The notes beneath the pieces were generated by a model, which was given only the letters and a program-made list of their open reading frames with translations, did no database searches and was not told the origin of the DNA. Below are positions 36,167 through 44,431 of a stretch of DNA of 64,000 nt, piece after piece (positions within the stretch are counted from its first letter, which is position 1; every line of letters begins with the position of its first letter). The DNA is from Mariniphaga sp. (lineage in GTDB: Bacteria > Bacteroidota > Bacteroidia > Bacteroidales > Prolixibacteraceae), in contig JAGXGA010000011.1 in NCBI GenBank assembly GCA_024636975.1, forward strand, positions 1 to 64,000, written 5' to 3'. Made by a program: the position numbers and the translations under genes.

Positions 36167-36793
36167 TCAATTTCCCATTTCCCCCACATACATACTATCG
36201 CTCATCTCAGTTTGTCCCTGGTTGCGGAAGGCAATCCACACGTCAACAGCTCCATCAGTTAAGGCAGGCTTCCATGCGTAGCGGCCATCGGAGCGGCGGG
36301 TGTCGGTAAAGCGGAAATCGCTGTATTCTGTTTCTGCCGATTTGGCCATTACCACAAGGGTGTCGTTCGGATTGCGGCGGACAGCTTCCGGGTCGTTTTC
36401 CCATTCAATGAGCAGCCCCTCAGGCTGTGCAGTTAACGATGCGCTCACCGGCACCGGCAGTGAGCCCCTGCTCAGCAGCGCCTTGCTCTTATCCACGTAA
36501 ATAGAGGGATACTCCCCTGCCAGGGCATTGCGCATGTTGTACGACTGGGCAGCCTGCATGCCCGACCGCCCCAAAGCTTCTGAAGCAAAGGTGATGCGAA
36601 GGAGCCTGCTGAACGGTTTCAGAAACTCCAGCACCATCTTCATCCGCTGCCGCTGTGCCATCTGTGCCGGCGATTTCTTGTCATTGTAACGGTCAGGCAG
36701 CGACCGGACACGTCCCTGACCGCCCACTTTATAAAACACCATTTTATCCAATTTCCCGCTACCGCTGTCGAAAAGATTATTAATTGTTGCCAT
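36167..36793 (-). CDS. DUF6266 family protein
   Basis: A protein of 208 residues that begins MATINNLFDSGSGKLDKMVFYKVGGQGRVRSLPDRYNDKK. This start, with the GQGRVR and KSPAQMAQRQRMKMVLEFL segments, is the signature of the DUF6266 family of Bacteroidota. There is no signal peptide. The C-terminal half (about 110-205) looks beta-rich and includes GLLIEWENDP and TLVVMAKSAE, perhaps a fibronectin-like fold. The function is unknown. The gene stands alone, with an 11-bp tandem repeat upstream. Confidence 0.82.
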   Translation of the reverse strand: MATINNLFDSGSGKLDKMVFYKVGGQGRVRSLPDRYNDKKSPAQMAQRQRMKMVLEFLKPFSRLLRITFASEALGRSGMQAAQSYNMRNALAGEYPSIYVDKSKALLSRGSLPVPVSASLTAQPEGLLIEWENDPEAVRRNPNDTLVVMAKSAETEYSDFRFTDTRRSDGRYAWKPALTDGAVDVWIAFRNQGQTEMSDSMYVGEMGN

Positions 36794-36907
36794 TAGAATA
36801 AACTTAGGTTAATATCAAATACATATCAAATTCCTACCAAAGATAGCATAAGTTTAGATTAATCACACATCAGATTCGCATTATTTTCAGATCATAATCA
36901 CAAAATC

Positions 36908-36962
36908 GCGAGTTTATTGCGAGTTTAATGCGAGTTTGATGTGAGTTTGATGTGAGTTTGAT
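36908..36962. repeat. Tandem repeat, five units of 11 bp
   Basis: GCGAGTTTATT, GCGAGTTTAAT, GCGAGTTTGAT, GTGAGTTTGAT and GTGAGTTTGAT follow each other without gaps. The 11-bp period is close to one helical turn. The array lies about 115 bp upstream of the DUF6266 gene. Nothing else recognisable is present in 36794-37180. Confidence 0.85.
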
Positions 36963-37180
36963 CAAACGATGCTACTTCTTTGGTAAAGGTATAATACTTG
37001 CCTGGATCACTCCAGGCAGGAACATGTTTTTCAGCCACCCTTTTAATTTTATGCTCACAATCACCAGGAAGCAAGAAAATGGTATGATGAAACTTTAAGG
37101 CTTGAACCTTATTTCAATGTTCCAGGTTATACCCGGGGGGTATTGAGGCTTTCTTCAAAAAGGCGATCCTGAATGTGCTT

Positions 37181-37879
37181 TTATTCCATTGAAGCAATCG
37201 GCTGCAGATTTTTAAACCAGGCTAACAATATAAAATCAATTCCCAGAACCAGCAGATTCCATGTAATCAGTGCCGCAAAACCGGCAGGCGAGAAAAGCCA
37301 TTTCATGTCGATTGAAGTAATTAAGGCCGATGCGGCACTGCTGATCCCGTTGACTAAAAAAAGCACGCGCAGTACCCGTTCTGTTTTTTGATTCCCAAAA
37401 ATGAAGGCCATAAAAATAAAGGATATACCGATTCCGCCCCAGCCCCACATTTCGAGGGCCCAGGCAAAAGATCCCGGGTTGGCCATGGAAAATGCAGCTA
37501 AAAGATAATTCGCTTCAGGAGGATTATTGCCAGCTAAATAGGGTACATAAGTGGTCTGGATAATGTAATTCAGGAACACCACTGCGGTGAAAACAACATT
37601 GATTGCAAGTGCCGATACCGCCCATATTTTCTTTTCTTTTGCAGCTAAAAAACTGAGAGTGGCAAAAGTGAGCAACGAGCCAAGAACCAGAAAGTATCCG
37701 CAAAAAAAGGTTGCGGTTTGCAGTGGGTGAAACGATGCGATAAATAAACCGGGATTTTCCCATTGCGGCTGCGGGTAATAAATTGAGGTAATAACCGGAA
37801 AGACTAATCCTGAAAATACAATGCCGAAAACATTCAGGTAAACGGCATTTCTGCCAAATTGAAGTAGGTTATTTTTCAT
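37181..37879 (-). CDS. Hypothetical polytopic membrane protein (DUF4386-like)
   Basis: A membrane protein of 232 residues with about seven hydrophobic helices and short polar loops. The helix arrangement (VYLNVFGIVFSGLVFPVITS, ATFFCGYFLVLGSLLTFATL, GGIGISFIFMAFIFG) resembles DUF4386-type proteins, but I cannot confirm this. No catalytic residues stand out. It is downstream of and on the same strand as the TetR/DUF116/membrane-protein operon, with about 195 bp between, so it may have its own promoter. Confidence 0.68.
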   Translation of the reverse strand: MKNNLLQFGRNAVYLNVFGIVFSGLVFPVITSIYYPQPQWENPGLFIASFHPLQTATFFCGYFLVLGSLLTFATLSFLAAKEKKIWAVSALAINVVFTAVVFLNYIIQTTYVPYLAGNNPPEANYLLAAFSMANPGSFAWALEMWGWGGIGISFIFMAFIFGNQKTERVLRVLFLVNGISSAASALITSIDMKWLFSPAGFAALITWNLLVLGIDFILLAWFKNLQPIASME

Positions 37880-38073
37880 ATGGTTTATTTTTTGTTTTCA
37901 ATGGTAACATATGGAACTCCTATGAAAATTATATTCATGCACCTTTGTAAACGCACTTCTTTTCATTGCACCAGCATTGCCTCAAATTCAGCACGGGCAT
38001 CTGGTTTGGTACTTGTATGGCACACCATATATGCATAGCTCCTTGGAGAACGTTTTATACTGATACTGTTATT

Positions 38074-38502
38074 TTAAGCATATGAATGATTTTTTTTGTT
38101 TTGAATAAGAATGATTCCCAGGGCGGTTTGTATAAGCCCGGTTGTAAAGTACAGAGGTTGAAGGAAATTCTTATACCCTATAAAGGCCACCTGGCTTATA
38201 ATCCAGATCATCATTCCGGCCCCAAAAAACAGGGCAACGACCGGGTAATAACGATGCTTTCTTATCGATAGCACAGCAGCCACGGTATTTCCTGCTCCGT
38301 TAAAAACGAACAGAATGATACCCGGAATGAAATAGTTATTGAACGGAGTTCCCTCAAGCCAGGCTTGTTCCATTCCAAGGCTGGCTGCCGTTGGATCAGA
38401 TATTAGTCCATATCCTCCGGCCAGACCGCTCAGACCGTTAAAAAACTCAATAATGATAAGTGAAATGAAAATTGCCTTTAGTTTTTTCGATAAATTCTTC
38501 AT
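38074..38502 (-). CDS. Hypothetical four-helix membrane protein
   Basis: A protein of 142 residues with four hydrophobic segments (IFISLIIIEFFNGLSGLAGG, YFIPGIILFVFNGAGNTVAAVL, YYPVVALFFGAGMMIWIIS, FTTGLIQTALGIILI). I do not recognise it. It starts 12 bp after the end of the DUF116 gene on the same strand, so it is very likely the third gene of the TetR operon. A role in transport or stress at the membrane is possible. Confidence 0.7.
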   Translation of the reverse strand: MKNLSKKLKAIFISLIIIEFFNGLSGLAGGYGLISDPTAASLGMEQAWLEGTPFNNYFIPGIILFVFNGAGNTVAAVLSIRKHRYYPVVALFFGAGMMIWIISQVAFIGYKNFLQPLYFTTGLIQTALGIILIQNKKNHSYA

Positions 38503-38514
38503 GTCGTTTTATAT

Positions 38515-39711
38515 TTATTGATGCATACAATTTACTTTTTCCTTTATACACGCTGATTTACATACAGCAGACAGGTTTATTTCAGAAGGCTTCCCGCTCC
38601 TCCAGTGCTTTTTGCAACCAGGATGGTCGAGAAACACGCATTGCGACGGAATACCCAGCCGCTTCATTTCAAAGCCTCCCGTTAGCAGGTTTAACACACA
38701 GGCTACCCCTATAAGACCGGTAGTCTTTTGACCGGCCCATGGTTCCAGACTTTTTGAAAAGGAGGATGAATGACGGATCAGTACCGTTCTGATTCCCTTT
38801 TGTTTCATATCAAGGGTTGTCCGGGAAACAGTGCAGTCACGATTGCAATGTGCGCAGGTCAGATCATCCTTTATGACCTTTGCCCTGCATTTTGAATTGT
38901 GTGATGACATACATGTGGGCAGGAGAAGGATCTTCTCCTCTGTGTTTTCAAACTCCTTTCTCAGTGTGCGATTCATGATCTCAGCGCCGAACATGTTTAA
39001 ATGATATTCCGACTCTTTACGTCCGCAGAAAAAATAATCCTCCCTGCCTTTATATTTTTTGTGGTACTTGAGCAGGAATTCACTGACATTTTCAGTGTAT
39101 TTTTCCAGGTAATTGACGGAGCTGAACTTAAACCATCCTGTAAAGTTCACAATTTTGCTCATTGCATTTTCTGCCGTGATCCTGTCGGTTTCTTCAAGGT
39201 ATTGAATGATGCGGGATGCACGTTTCAGCTCCTCCCTGTACTCACAGGTGGCCTCCAGGAACAGTTTCAGCCTGTATAGCTCTTTAATGCTTATTTCCTT
39301 TTCCCTTTTTTCAGAACCGCTCAGCCAGTTTGTGGCAAGTTTTCCTCTCAGTGAGTCAACATGTTTTTTAAGTGAAGGATGTTTTCGCTTGTTATATAAA
39401 AAGATCAGAATTGCCTTTTTGATCTTCAGAAACGGGATGGACAGGCCTGCATACTCATGCCATAAAACTCCCAGGATCATCATATCAAGAAGCACTTTTT
39501 CCCGGGGGGCGGTATCTTTTGAAACTGATCTGTAATCATCGGTTATAGTACCCAGCTCTTTAATTCCTTTGTTTATAACGACTGAGGTGTAAGCTTCAAG
39601 GTCCTCATAAAAATTATCTGAATTGATGTTCCCGGCATTCAGATTATAAGGACTTATAAATCTTTCCCGGGATGGCTTTTTATTTTTTAAACTAACGTTC
39701 GTTCTTGTCAT
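38515..39711 (-). CDS. DUF116 domain-containing protein
   Basis: A protein of about 398 residues from the ATG at 39711. The C-terminal third (about 275-395) is a DUF116 domain: LLPTCMSSHNSKCRAKVI, LTCAHCNRDCTVSRTT, GVACVLNLLTGGFEMKRLGI and FLDHPGCKKHWR. Conserved Cys residues suggest a metal or iron-sulfur site; the family function is unknown. The N-terminal part is helical and basic. The gene starts 13 bp after the TetR gene and is followed by a membrane-protein gene 12 bp later, a compact operon. An in-frame ATG at 39765 would overlap the TetR gene and is not preferred. Confidence 0.82.
   Translation of the reverse strand: MTRTNVSLKNKKPSRERFISPYNLNAGNINSDNFYEDLEAYTSVVINKGIKELGTITDDYRSVSKDTAPREKVLLDMMILGVLWHEYAGLSIPFLKIKKAILIFLYNKRKHPSLKKHVDSLRGKLATNWLSGSEKREKEISIKELYRLKLFLEATCEYREELKRASRIIQYLEETDRITAENAMSKIVNFTGWFKFSSVNYLEKYTENVSEFLLKYHKKYKGREDYFFCGRKESEYHLNMFGAEIMNRTLRKEFENTEEKILLLPTCMSSHNSKCRAKVIKDDLTCAHCNRDCTVSRTTLDMKQKGIRTVLIRHSSSFSKSLEPWAGQKTTGLIGVACVLNLLTGGFEMKRLGIPSQCVFLDHPGCKKHWRSGKPSEINLSAVCKSACIKEKVNCMHQ
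39691..39706. promoter_or_regulatory. Possible second TetR half-palindrome in the DUF116 start region
   Basis: ACTAACGTTCGTTCTT keeps one full arm (ACTAACGT) of the palindrome at 40353 and five of eight positions of the other arm. It falls on the first codons of the DUF116 gene. It may be a weak internal operator or chance. Confidence 0.3.
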
Positions 39712-39724
39712 GGTTAAAAAAATT

Positions 39725-40324
39725 TTAGATACTGTAAGCTGAAGCAAAAAGTTCAGCGGTTTCATACATTTTTTTCAGGCTTTTTTCGGGGTGATCATTT
39801 AAGTAGGTCCGAAGCGAGTAATCGAGGTGGATGGCCCGTTGGGAGAAGCCATAAAGATGTGCATACAGAATGGGATCGCCTTCTTTCATTTTTTTCTTCT
39901 GCTGCATAAAAAGGAAGGCAGTGCTCAGCATATTCAGGATGCGTTCGGTTTCATCAAGGATTATACGTGCAGCCCTCGGATTCTTGTATTGTTCCATGCT
40001 TATCACAGCCCATACTTTTGAAGCGAACGGCTTGTTCCACTTTTCCATGAACCGGTCAATCCCCTTTTTCAGATAATTCTCGAGATCCAGTTCGTCAGTG
40101 AGCCGATCGATCTGTACCGCATTCATTTTATTCTTCCCCAGTTCTATATCCATAATCATAAAAATCTCCTCCAGGAGCGCTTCTTTTGATTTATAATGGT
40201 TGTAGAATGAACTCTCGCGTATCCCGACCTCCTTTGTCAGGTTACGGATGGAAACGGCGTCATAACCTCTTGAACCGAGCAATTCAAGCGCTTTATCCAT
40301 TATTTTATCTTTTGTATTTTCCAT
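39725..40324 (-). CDS. TetR/AcrR-family transcriptional regulator
   Basis: A protein of 199 residues. The N-terminal helix-turn-helix (about 5-55) reads IMDKALELLGSRGYDAVSIRNLTKEVGIRESSFYNHYKSKEALLEEIF (in parts), the standard TetR pattern with the FYNHYKSKE recognition helix end. The C-terminal part (60-199) is a ligand-binding helical domain that I cannot match to a ligand. It is the first gene of an operon with the DUF116 and four-helix membrane proteins. A perfect 16-bp palindrome lies 28 bp upstream of its start, so autorepression is likely. Confidence 0.9.
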   Translation of the reverse strand: MENTKDKIMDKALELLGSRGYDAVSIRNLTKEVGIRESSFYNHYKSKEALLEEIFMIMDIELGKNKMNAVQIDRLTDELDLENYLKKGIDRFMEKWNKPFASKVWAVISMEQYKNPRAARIILDETERILNMLSTAFLFMQQKKKMKEGDPILYAHLYGFSQRAIHLDYSLRTYLNDHPEKSLKKMYETAELFASAYSI

Positions 40325-40352
40325 TTAGATGTTGTTTATAGGGGCAAAGTTA

Positions 40353-40368
40353 ACTAACGTACGTTAGT
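40353..40368. promoter_or_regulatory. Probable TetR operator (perfect 16-bp palindrome)
   Basis: ACTAACGTACGTTAGT reads the same on both strands and lies 28 bp upstream of the TetR start codon. Its length and position are typical of a TetR-family operator covering the promoter. Confidence 0.7.
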
Positions 40369-40439
40369 CTGCCAAATAATGAATGGATTTTTTTGATTTG
40401 TGGGAGGGAATTAACACAGATTTTATATTAAAGAGAGTT

Positions 40440-40592
40440 GCCACAGATTCACAGATAATTTGGAAGAAAGCCACAGATTCACAGATTAATTATAAGAAAA
40501 TAGCCACAGATTCACAGATTAGTTGGAAGTACGGTGGATGGCATCCCTTGCTGTTTTATGCAGGAGCCCGGTTCAAAAAAGGGATGCTATCC
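40440..40592. repeat. Three CCACAGATTCACAGAT units and a hairpin repeat
   Basis: GCCACAGATTCACAGAT(T)A copies begin at 40440, 40470 and 40503, with irregular spacers of 12-15 bp. They are followed directly by GTGGATGGCATCCC and the matching GGGATGCTATCC arm (40536-40592). The same order, ACAGATT units then hairpin, occurs at 29747-29840 and 44193-44283, so the two repeats probably move as one composite. Confidence 0.65.
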
Positions 40593-40603
40593 TGATAAAA
40601 AAA

Positions 40604-40891
40604 TTATTTAGGATTGATGTAGTTTTTTAAATTATTAACATAAATCTCAAATGCTTCAATTCCTCTTTTGGTAATGGATAGAGAAGTATTTGGATAGTTG
40701 TTTTTAAAAGTTTTTTTCACCTCGATGTAGCCTGCATCCTGTAGTTTTTTGATCTGTACACTTAGGTTTCCCGAGGTAGCCTGAGTTTCATCCTTTATGA
40801 AGTTGAAATTAGCTTCATCCACCGACATCAAAATGGATACAATCGATAATCGCAGTTGCGAGTGCAGTATAGGATCTAAATCTTTAAACAT
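40604..40891 (-). CDS. Winged-helix transcriptional regulator (MarR/ArsR-like)
   Basis: A protein of 95 residues with a winged helix-turn-helix domain: HSQLRLSIVSILMSVDEANFNFIKDE, then TSGNLSVQIKKLQDAGYIEVKKTF and the wing NYPNTSLSITKRG. The short length and opening (DPILHSQLRLSIVSIL) match the 'transcriptional regulator, HTH_34/PadR-like' group common in Bacteroidota. It overlaps the end of the upstream membrane-protein gene by 8 bp. Regulators of this kind paired with a membrane protein often control that pair. Confidence 0.85.
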   Translation of the reverse strand: MFKDLDPILHSQLRLSIVSILMSVDEANFNFIKDETQATSGNLSVQIKKLQDAGYIEVKKTFKNNYPNTSLSITKRGIEAFEIYVNNLKNYINPK

Positions 40892-41468
40892 TTTCTTTTC
40901 TCCGGGCTATGTTAAGTAATATACCTGGTATGATTAATCCTATCAAAGCGCCCAGCATCATACTAAATCCATGATATTCCCTGTCAAGAAAGAACGTAGC
41001 AAGCGCTAATAGATTAACCATTGCACCTCCGATGGAAAGAGGTTTGAATTTTATAGCTAATCCGCAAACAATAATAAATAAGGCAAACAGAATTAAAAAT
41101 ACCGGGGCTATGGCTTCTCCAAGTTGACCCGAAAAGAAAAACCCCATAACCATAAGGTTTATTCCAACTATCCATCCCAGGTTTCCCAGAATATTTCCAA
41201 TAATGGTTTTAGGCTTGTTTTGCTTATTTTCTTTTAGCCAGATATAGATCATATAAACGCCACCAAGTGGATAGAGATAATTCGGGTACAATGTAAATTT
41301 ATAGAGTTCCAGTAGTGAAAGAATGAATTGACTTCCAATTACGATAAGCATCAGGATGCCCCAAAATACAAAAATGTGGCCATTTTCCCTGAATCGTTCT
41401 TTGGTCTCTTCTATTGTTTTTGATATCAGCAATAGACTTTGTTCTGGTGTTAATGTTGAATTTTTCAT
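40884..41468 (-). CDS. Hypothetical membrane protein co-transcribed with the winged-helix regulator
   Basis: From the ATG at 41468 the protein has 194 residues. An N-terminal amphipathic segment (TLTPEQSLLLISKTIEETKERFRENG) precedes five to six hydrophobic helices. Similar proteins with this opening are commonly encoded next to small winged-helix regulators in Bacteroidota; their role is unknown. The gene's stop overlaps the regulator start. The ATG at 41516 would add 16 polar residues and lies in an AT-rich leader with near-palindromic AAGTTTATA...TATAAAC, which may be the operator. Confidence 0.72.
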   Translation of the reverse strand: MKNSTLTPEQSLLLISKTIEETKERFRENGHIFVFWGILMLIVIGSQFILSLLELYKFTLYPNYLYPLGGVYMIYIWLKENKQNKPKTIIGNILGNLGWIVGINLMVMGFFFSGQLGEAIAPVFLILFALFIIVCGLAIKFKPLSIGGAMVNLLALATFFLDREYHGFSMMLGALIGLIIPGILLNIARRKENV

Positions 41469-41607
41469 GTGTTGAATTTTTTTGTCGTGTAAGTTTATAT
41501 AATAATTATGCTTCAAATATAAATAAGTTTATAATATAAACATAATAAAATATTATTTAAATTTTTCGAATGACTTTTTCATTGATGCACAGGTTTAGAA
41601 GAAGATA

Positions 41608-41659
41608 GCCACAGATTCACAGATTTTATTTAAAATGATAGCCACAGATTCACAGATTA
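41608..41659. repeat. GCCACAGATTCACAGATT repeat pair
   Basis: Two copies of the dispersed 18-nt unit (41608 and 41641) lie 15 bp apart, upstream of the M3 peptidase gene. Confidence 0.6.
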
Positions 41660-41774
41660 TTAAATGAGTTGGAGGTGGGTATGCATTCTGTCAGCTGGGC
41701 AGGGGGATGGTGAAATTATTAGTGCCATTGTACTTTAGTCAAGAATAAAAGAAATCAGCTTCCTGCTTTTTAAG

Positions 41775-41864
41775 TTCCGGAAACGAATTATCAACAGCAT
41801 TGTGAATTTATATTGTTTTATTGTTAAGCATTTTTTAGTTTTAGGCTCTTAAATCTGGAGCTTT
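41775..41864 (+). promoter_or_regulatory. Conserved upstream element, copy 4
   Basis: This copy reads TTCCGGAAACGAATTATCAA, CAGCATTGTGAATTTATATTG, TTTTATTGTTAAGC, ATTTTTTAGTTTTAGGC and TCTTAAATCTGGAGC. It ends about 45-60 bp before the M3 peptidase start and has the same orientation as that gene. Confidence 0.6.
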
Positions 41865-41924
41865 GCAGGCGTAGGACTGGTAATTGAAAATGTATCTTAA
41901 TTTTATATGCTTATACCAACAACT

Positions 41925-43973
41925 ATGAAATCGCTGAACTATCTTATTTTGTTTGTACTTGTGTACGGGTGCACAAAAAATGACAAGGCATTGGAAAATC
42001 CCTTTTTACAAAATATCAATGTTCCTGTTGATTATGCCGGCGTAACTGCAGGTGATATCGAAGAGTATGCTGACTATACGCTTGAAAGGACAGTATCGGA
42101 TCTGAAGGAAATCAAACAAATCGAAGACTCATCCTTTGAAAACCTGTTTGGTGCCTTCGATGAAATTGAAAACAAAATGTTCAAAGCGAGCAGCAACTGC
42201 TTTATGTTGTACTGGGTATCACCCGATTCACTTTCACGGGTAAATGGCCTTGCCGGCTATCAGATGCTGGATTCGCTATCATCAACGTTTTACTCCGATA
42301 AAGAGTTGTTTGATTTGATGGTACGTTACAAATCGTCCAGCCACTATTCTCAACTGGCTGATTCTAAAAAACAACTGGTCGATGATTTGATTGCCAGGTT
42401 TGAACAATCGGGGGTTAACCTGCCAGAAGAAAAATTGCTTCAGTTTACAAAACTAAAGAACGATATCAACCAGCTCAGTTCGGAATACTCGAATAATATG
42501 AATGCATCAGCTGAAGTTTTGATTCTTGATGAGGAAGGTATTGCCGGGCTACCTGAAAACTTTAAGAACACATACAGGGTAGGGGACAACCACTATGAAG
42601 TGCCGGTAATCAATGCCACGGCAGCTCCCATATTTAACAATGCCACAGAGGAAGAAACCAGGAAAACATTTTATTACAAATACAGAAACAGGGCTTCTGA
42701 TAAAAACCTTTCAATCCTTGACAGCCTTGTGCACAAACGCTATAAGATGGCCCGGCTGTCGGGTTATGATTCCTATGCAGCATTTAACCTGTTTCATAAA
42801 ATGGCAAACAATCCCGAAAATGTATGGGTTTTTATTAATGACTTAGTTGACAAATCCAGAGCAAAAGCAAAGGCTGACATTGAAATCTTAAATGCTGTAA
42901 AAAGAAAGGAAACCGGAAACAACGCTGCTTCAATAAATCCGTGGGATATCGATTTCTACACCAACCAGGTATTAAAGACACAGTACCAGGTCGACCATGA
43001 AAAAATAAGACAGTACTTGCCAATGGATTCCTGTCTTGATGGAATATATTCTATTTATGGAGAATTGCTGGGTCTAGATTTCAGAAAGGTTGCTGAACCG
43101 TCGGTATGGCATAAAGATGTTCAGCTGATTGAAGTATTTGAAGAAAACAAATTGAAAGGCAGGATTTATCTGGACCTGTTTCCCCGGGCAAACAAGGAAT
43201 CGTGGTTTTATGGAGTGGCACTATGTAACGGGAAAGCTACTGCAAACGGCTATGAAGTTCCTGTTAATATGCTTTTGGGGAATTTTACGCCACCCACGGA
43301 AACATTGCCGTCGTTGCTAAGCTTTGATGAGCTGGGAACCCTTTTTCATGAATTCGGACATATTGTTGATGGAATTTCCTATCATGGGGAGTATACCTTA
43401 CAGGCCGATACCAAACCTGATTTTGTAGAATCCATGTCCCAGATCTTTGAAAACTGGCTATGGGATTATGAAATGCTCAGCTCATTTGCCCGGCATTATG
43501 AAACGGGAGAGGTGTTGCCCAGGGAAATTTTTGACAATATGCTGAAGGCAAAAAATGTATCTTCTGGTTTAGATGCCATTTCCTCTCTCCGGCTTTGCAT
43601 TTATGATATGACACTGTACGACAGGTACAATCCGGAAACCGGCATCGATACCGATAAGTTGTGGCAACAGATAGATGAGGACCTGGGATTATTGCCCATG
43701 TATGTTGAAGGAACTCACCCACAGGCCAGCTGGATTCACATAAATACCCACCCGGTATACTACTATGGCTATTTATGGGCGGAGGTGTATGCGCAGGACA
43801 TGTTTACGGAATTTAAAAAGAACGGGCTTTTGGACCGGGAAACAGGATTGCGGTTTCGTGAGTTAATCCTGGCAAACGGAACCCAACGGGATATAAAAGA
43901 GGCAGTTGAAGATTTCCTGGGGCGGCCTTCCAACAATGAAGCATATATTGAGAGCCTGGGGCTCAATGAATAG
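41925..43973 (+). CDS. M3-family metallopeptidase lipoprotein
   Basis: A zinc oligopeptidase of 682 residues. From the ATG at 41925 (MKSLNYLILFVLVYGC) there is a lipoprotein signal with Cys near residue 16. The zinc-binding HExxH motif is HEFGH in LGTLFHEFGHIVDGISYHG (near residue 472), and the third ligand Glu is expected about 25 residues later in DFVESMSQIFENW. The long helical N-terminal part matches the thimet-oligopeptidase/peptidyl-dipeptidase Dcp fold. The enzyme would break down small peptides in the periplasm. The ATG at 41907 is in frame but would move the lipobox away from the N-terminus. Confidence 0.92.
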   Translation: MKSLNYLILFVLVYGCTKNDKALENPFLQNINVPVDYAGVTAGDIEEYADYTLERTVSDLKEIKQIEDSSFENLFGAFDEIENKMFKASSNCFMLYWVSPDSLSRVNGLAGYQMLDSLSSTFYSDKELFDLMVRYKSSSHYSQLADSKKQLVDDLIARFEQSGVNLPEEKLLQFTKLKNDINQLSSEYSNNMNASAEVLILDEEGIAGLPENFKNTYRVGDNHYEVPVINATAAPIFNNATEEETRKTFYYKYRNRASDKNLSILDSLVHKRYKMARLSGYDSYAAFNLFHKMANNPENVWVFINDLVDKSRAKAKADIEILNAVKRKETGNNAASINPWDIDFYTNQVLKTQYQVDHEKIRQYLPMDSCLDGIYSIYGELLGLDFRKVAEPSVWHKDVQLIEVFEENKLKGRIYLDLFPRANKESWFYGVALCNGKATANGYEVPVNMLLGNFTPPTETLPSLLSFDELGTLFHEFGHIVDGISYHGEYTLQADTKPDFVESMSQIFENWLWDYEMLSSFARHYETGEVLPREIFDNMLKAKNVSSGLDAISSLRLCIYDMTLYDRYNPETGIDTDKLWQQIDEDLGLLPMYVEGTHPQASWIHINTHPVYYYGYLWAEVYAQDMFTEFKKNGLLDRETGLRFRELILANGTQRDIKEAVEDFLGRPSNNEAYIESLGLNE

Positions 43974-43977
43974 CTGA

Positions 43978-44396
43978 AAAAAAATCAAGTATAAGGGAAG
44001 CTGGTAATCTGAACAAGGATGGCATCCACCCTAAGCGGCATGGATGCCATCCCGGGCAGGGCACAAGATCGAAACCATACCTTCAATTAAAGGAATGCCT
44101 GGATCGGGAGACCGGGAGGCGCGATTTCCGAATCGCGCATTCTGTTTGGATTGATAGAGATTGATAGAGATTGATGGGGATGGGAAAAATTAGCCACAGA
44201 TTCACAGATTAGTTGCATGAAGGGTGGATGGCATCCCTGGTTGTTTAATGCATGAACCCGGAATCAAAATAGGGATGCCATCCTGTCCTGAAAAAAAAAA
44301 TCAAGTATAAGGGAAGCTGGTTATCTGATCTGAAGGATAGCATCCACCCTTAGCGGGCATGGATGCCATCCCTGGAATCAAAATAGGGATGCCATC
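43978..44396. repeat. Gene-free repeat block with tandem duplication
   Basis: A unit of about 75 bp (AAATCAAGTATAAGGGAAGC, ATCCACCCTAAGCGGCATGG, ATGCCATCCC) occurs at 43978-44053 and again at 44291-44373. Between them lie GGGAGGCGCGATTTCC...AATCGCGCATTC (44114-44143), a GATTGATAGAGATTGATAGA run (44152-44178), one ACAGATT unit (44193) and a full GGATGGCATCCC hairpin (44226-44283). A further GGATGCCATC arm closes at 44396. No gene is present. Confidence 0.6.
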
Positions 44397-44431
44397 ATTA
44401 ATAATAATGGCAACATTATGATCATATAATT

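Noticed and set aside
40440-40520. Three evenly named ACAGATT units considered as a CRISPR array
   Set aside because: Spacers are only 12-15 bp and irregular, the unit is scattered over the window in ones and twos, and no cas gene is present.
40383-40595. Open frame of 70 codons upstream of the winged-helix gene
   Set aside because: It is read through three ACAGATT repeats and encodes ATDSQI-type repeats; no family likeness.
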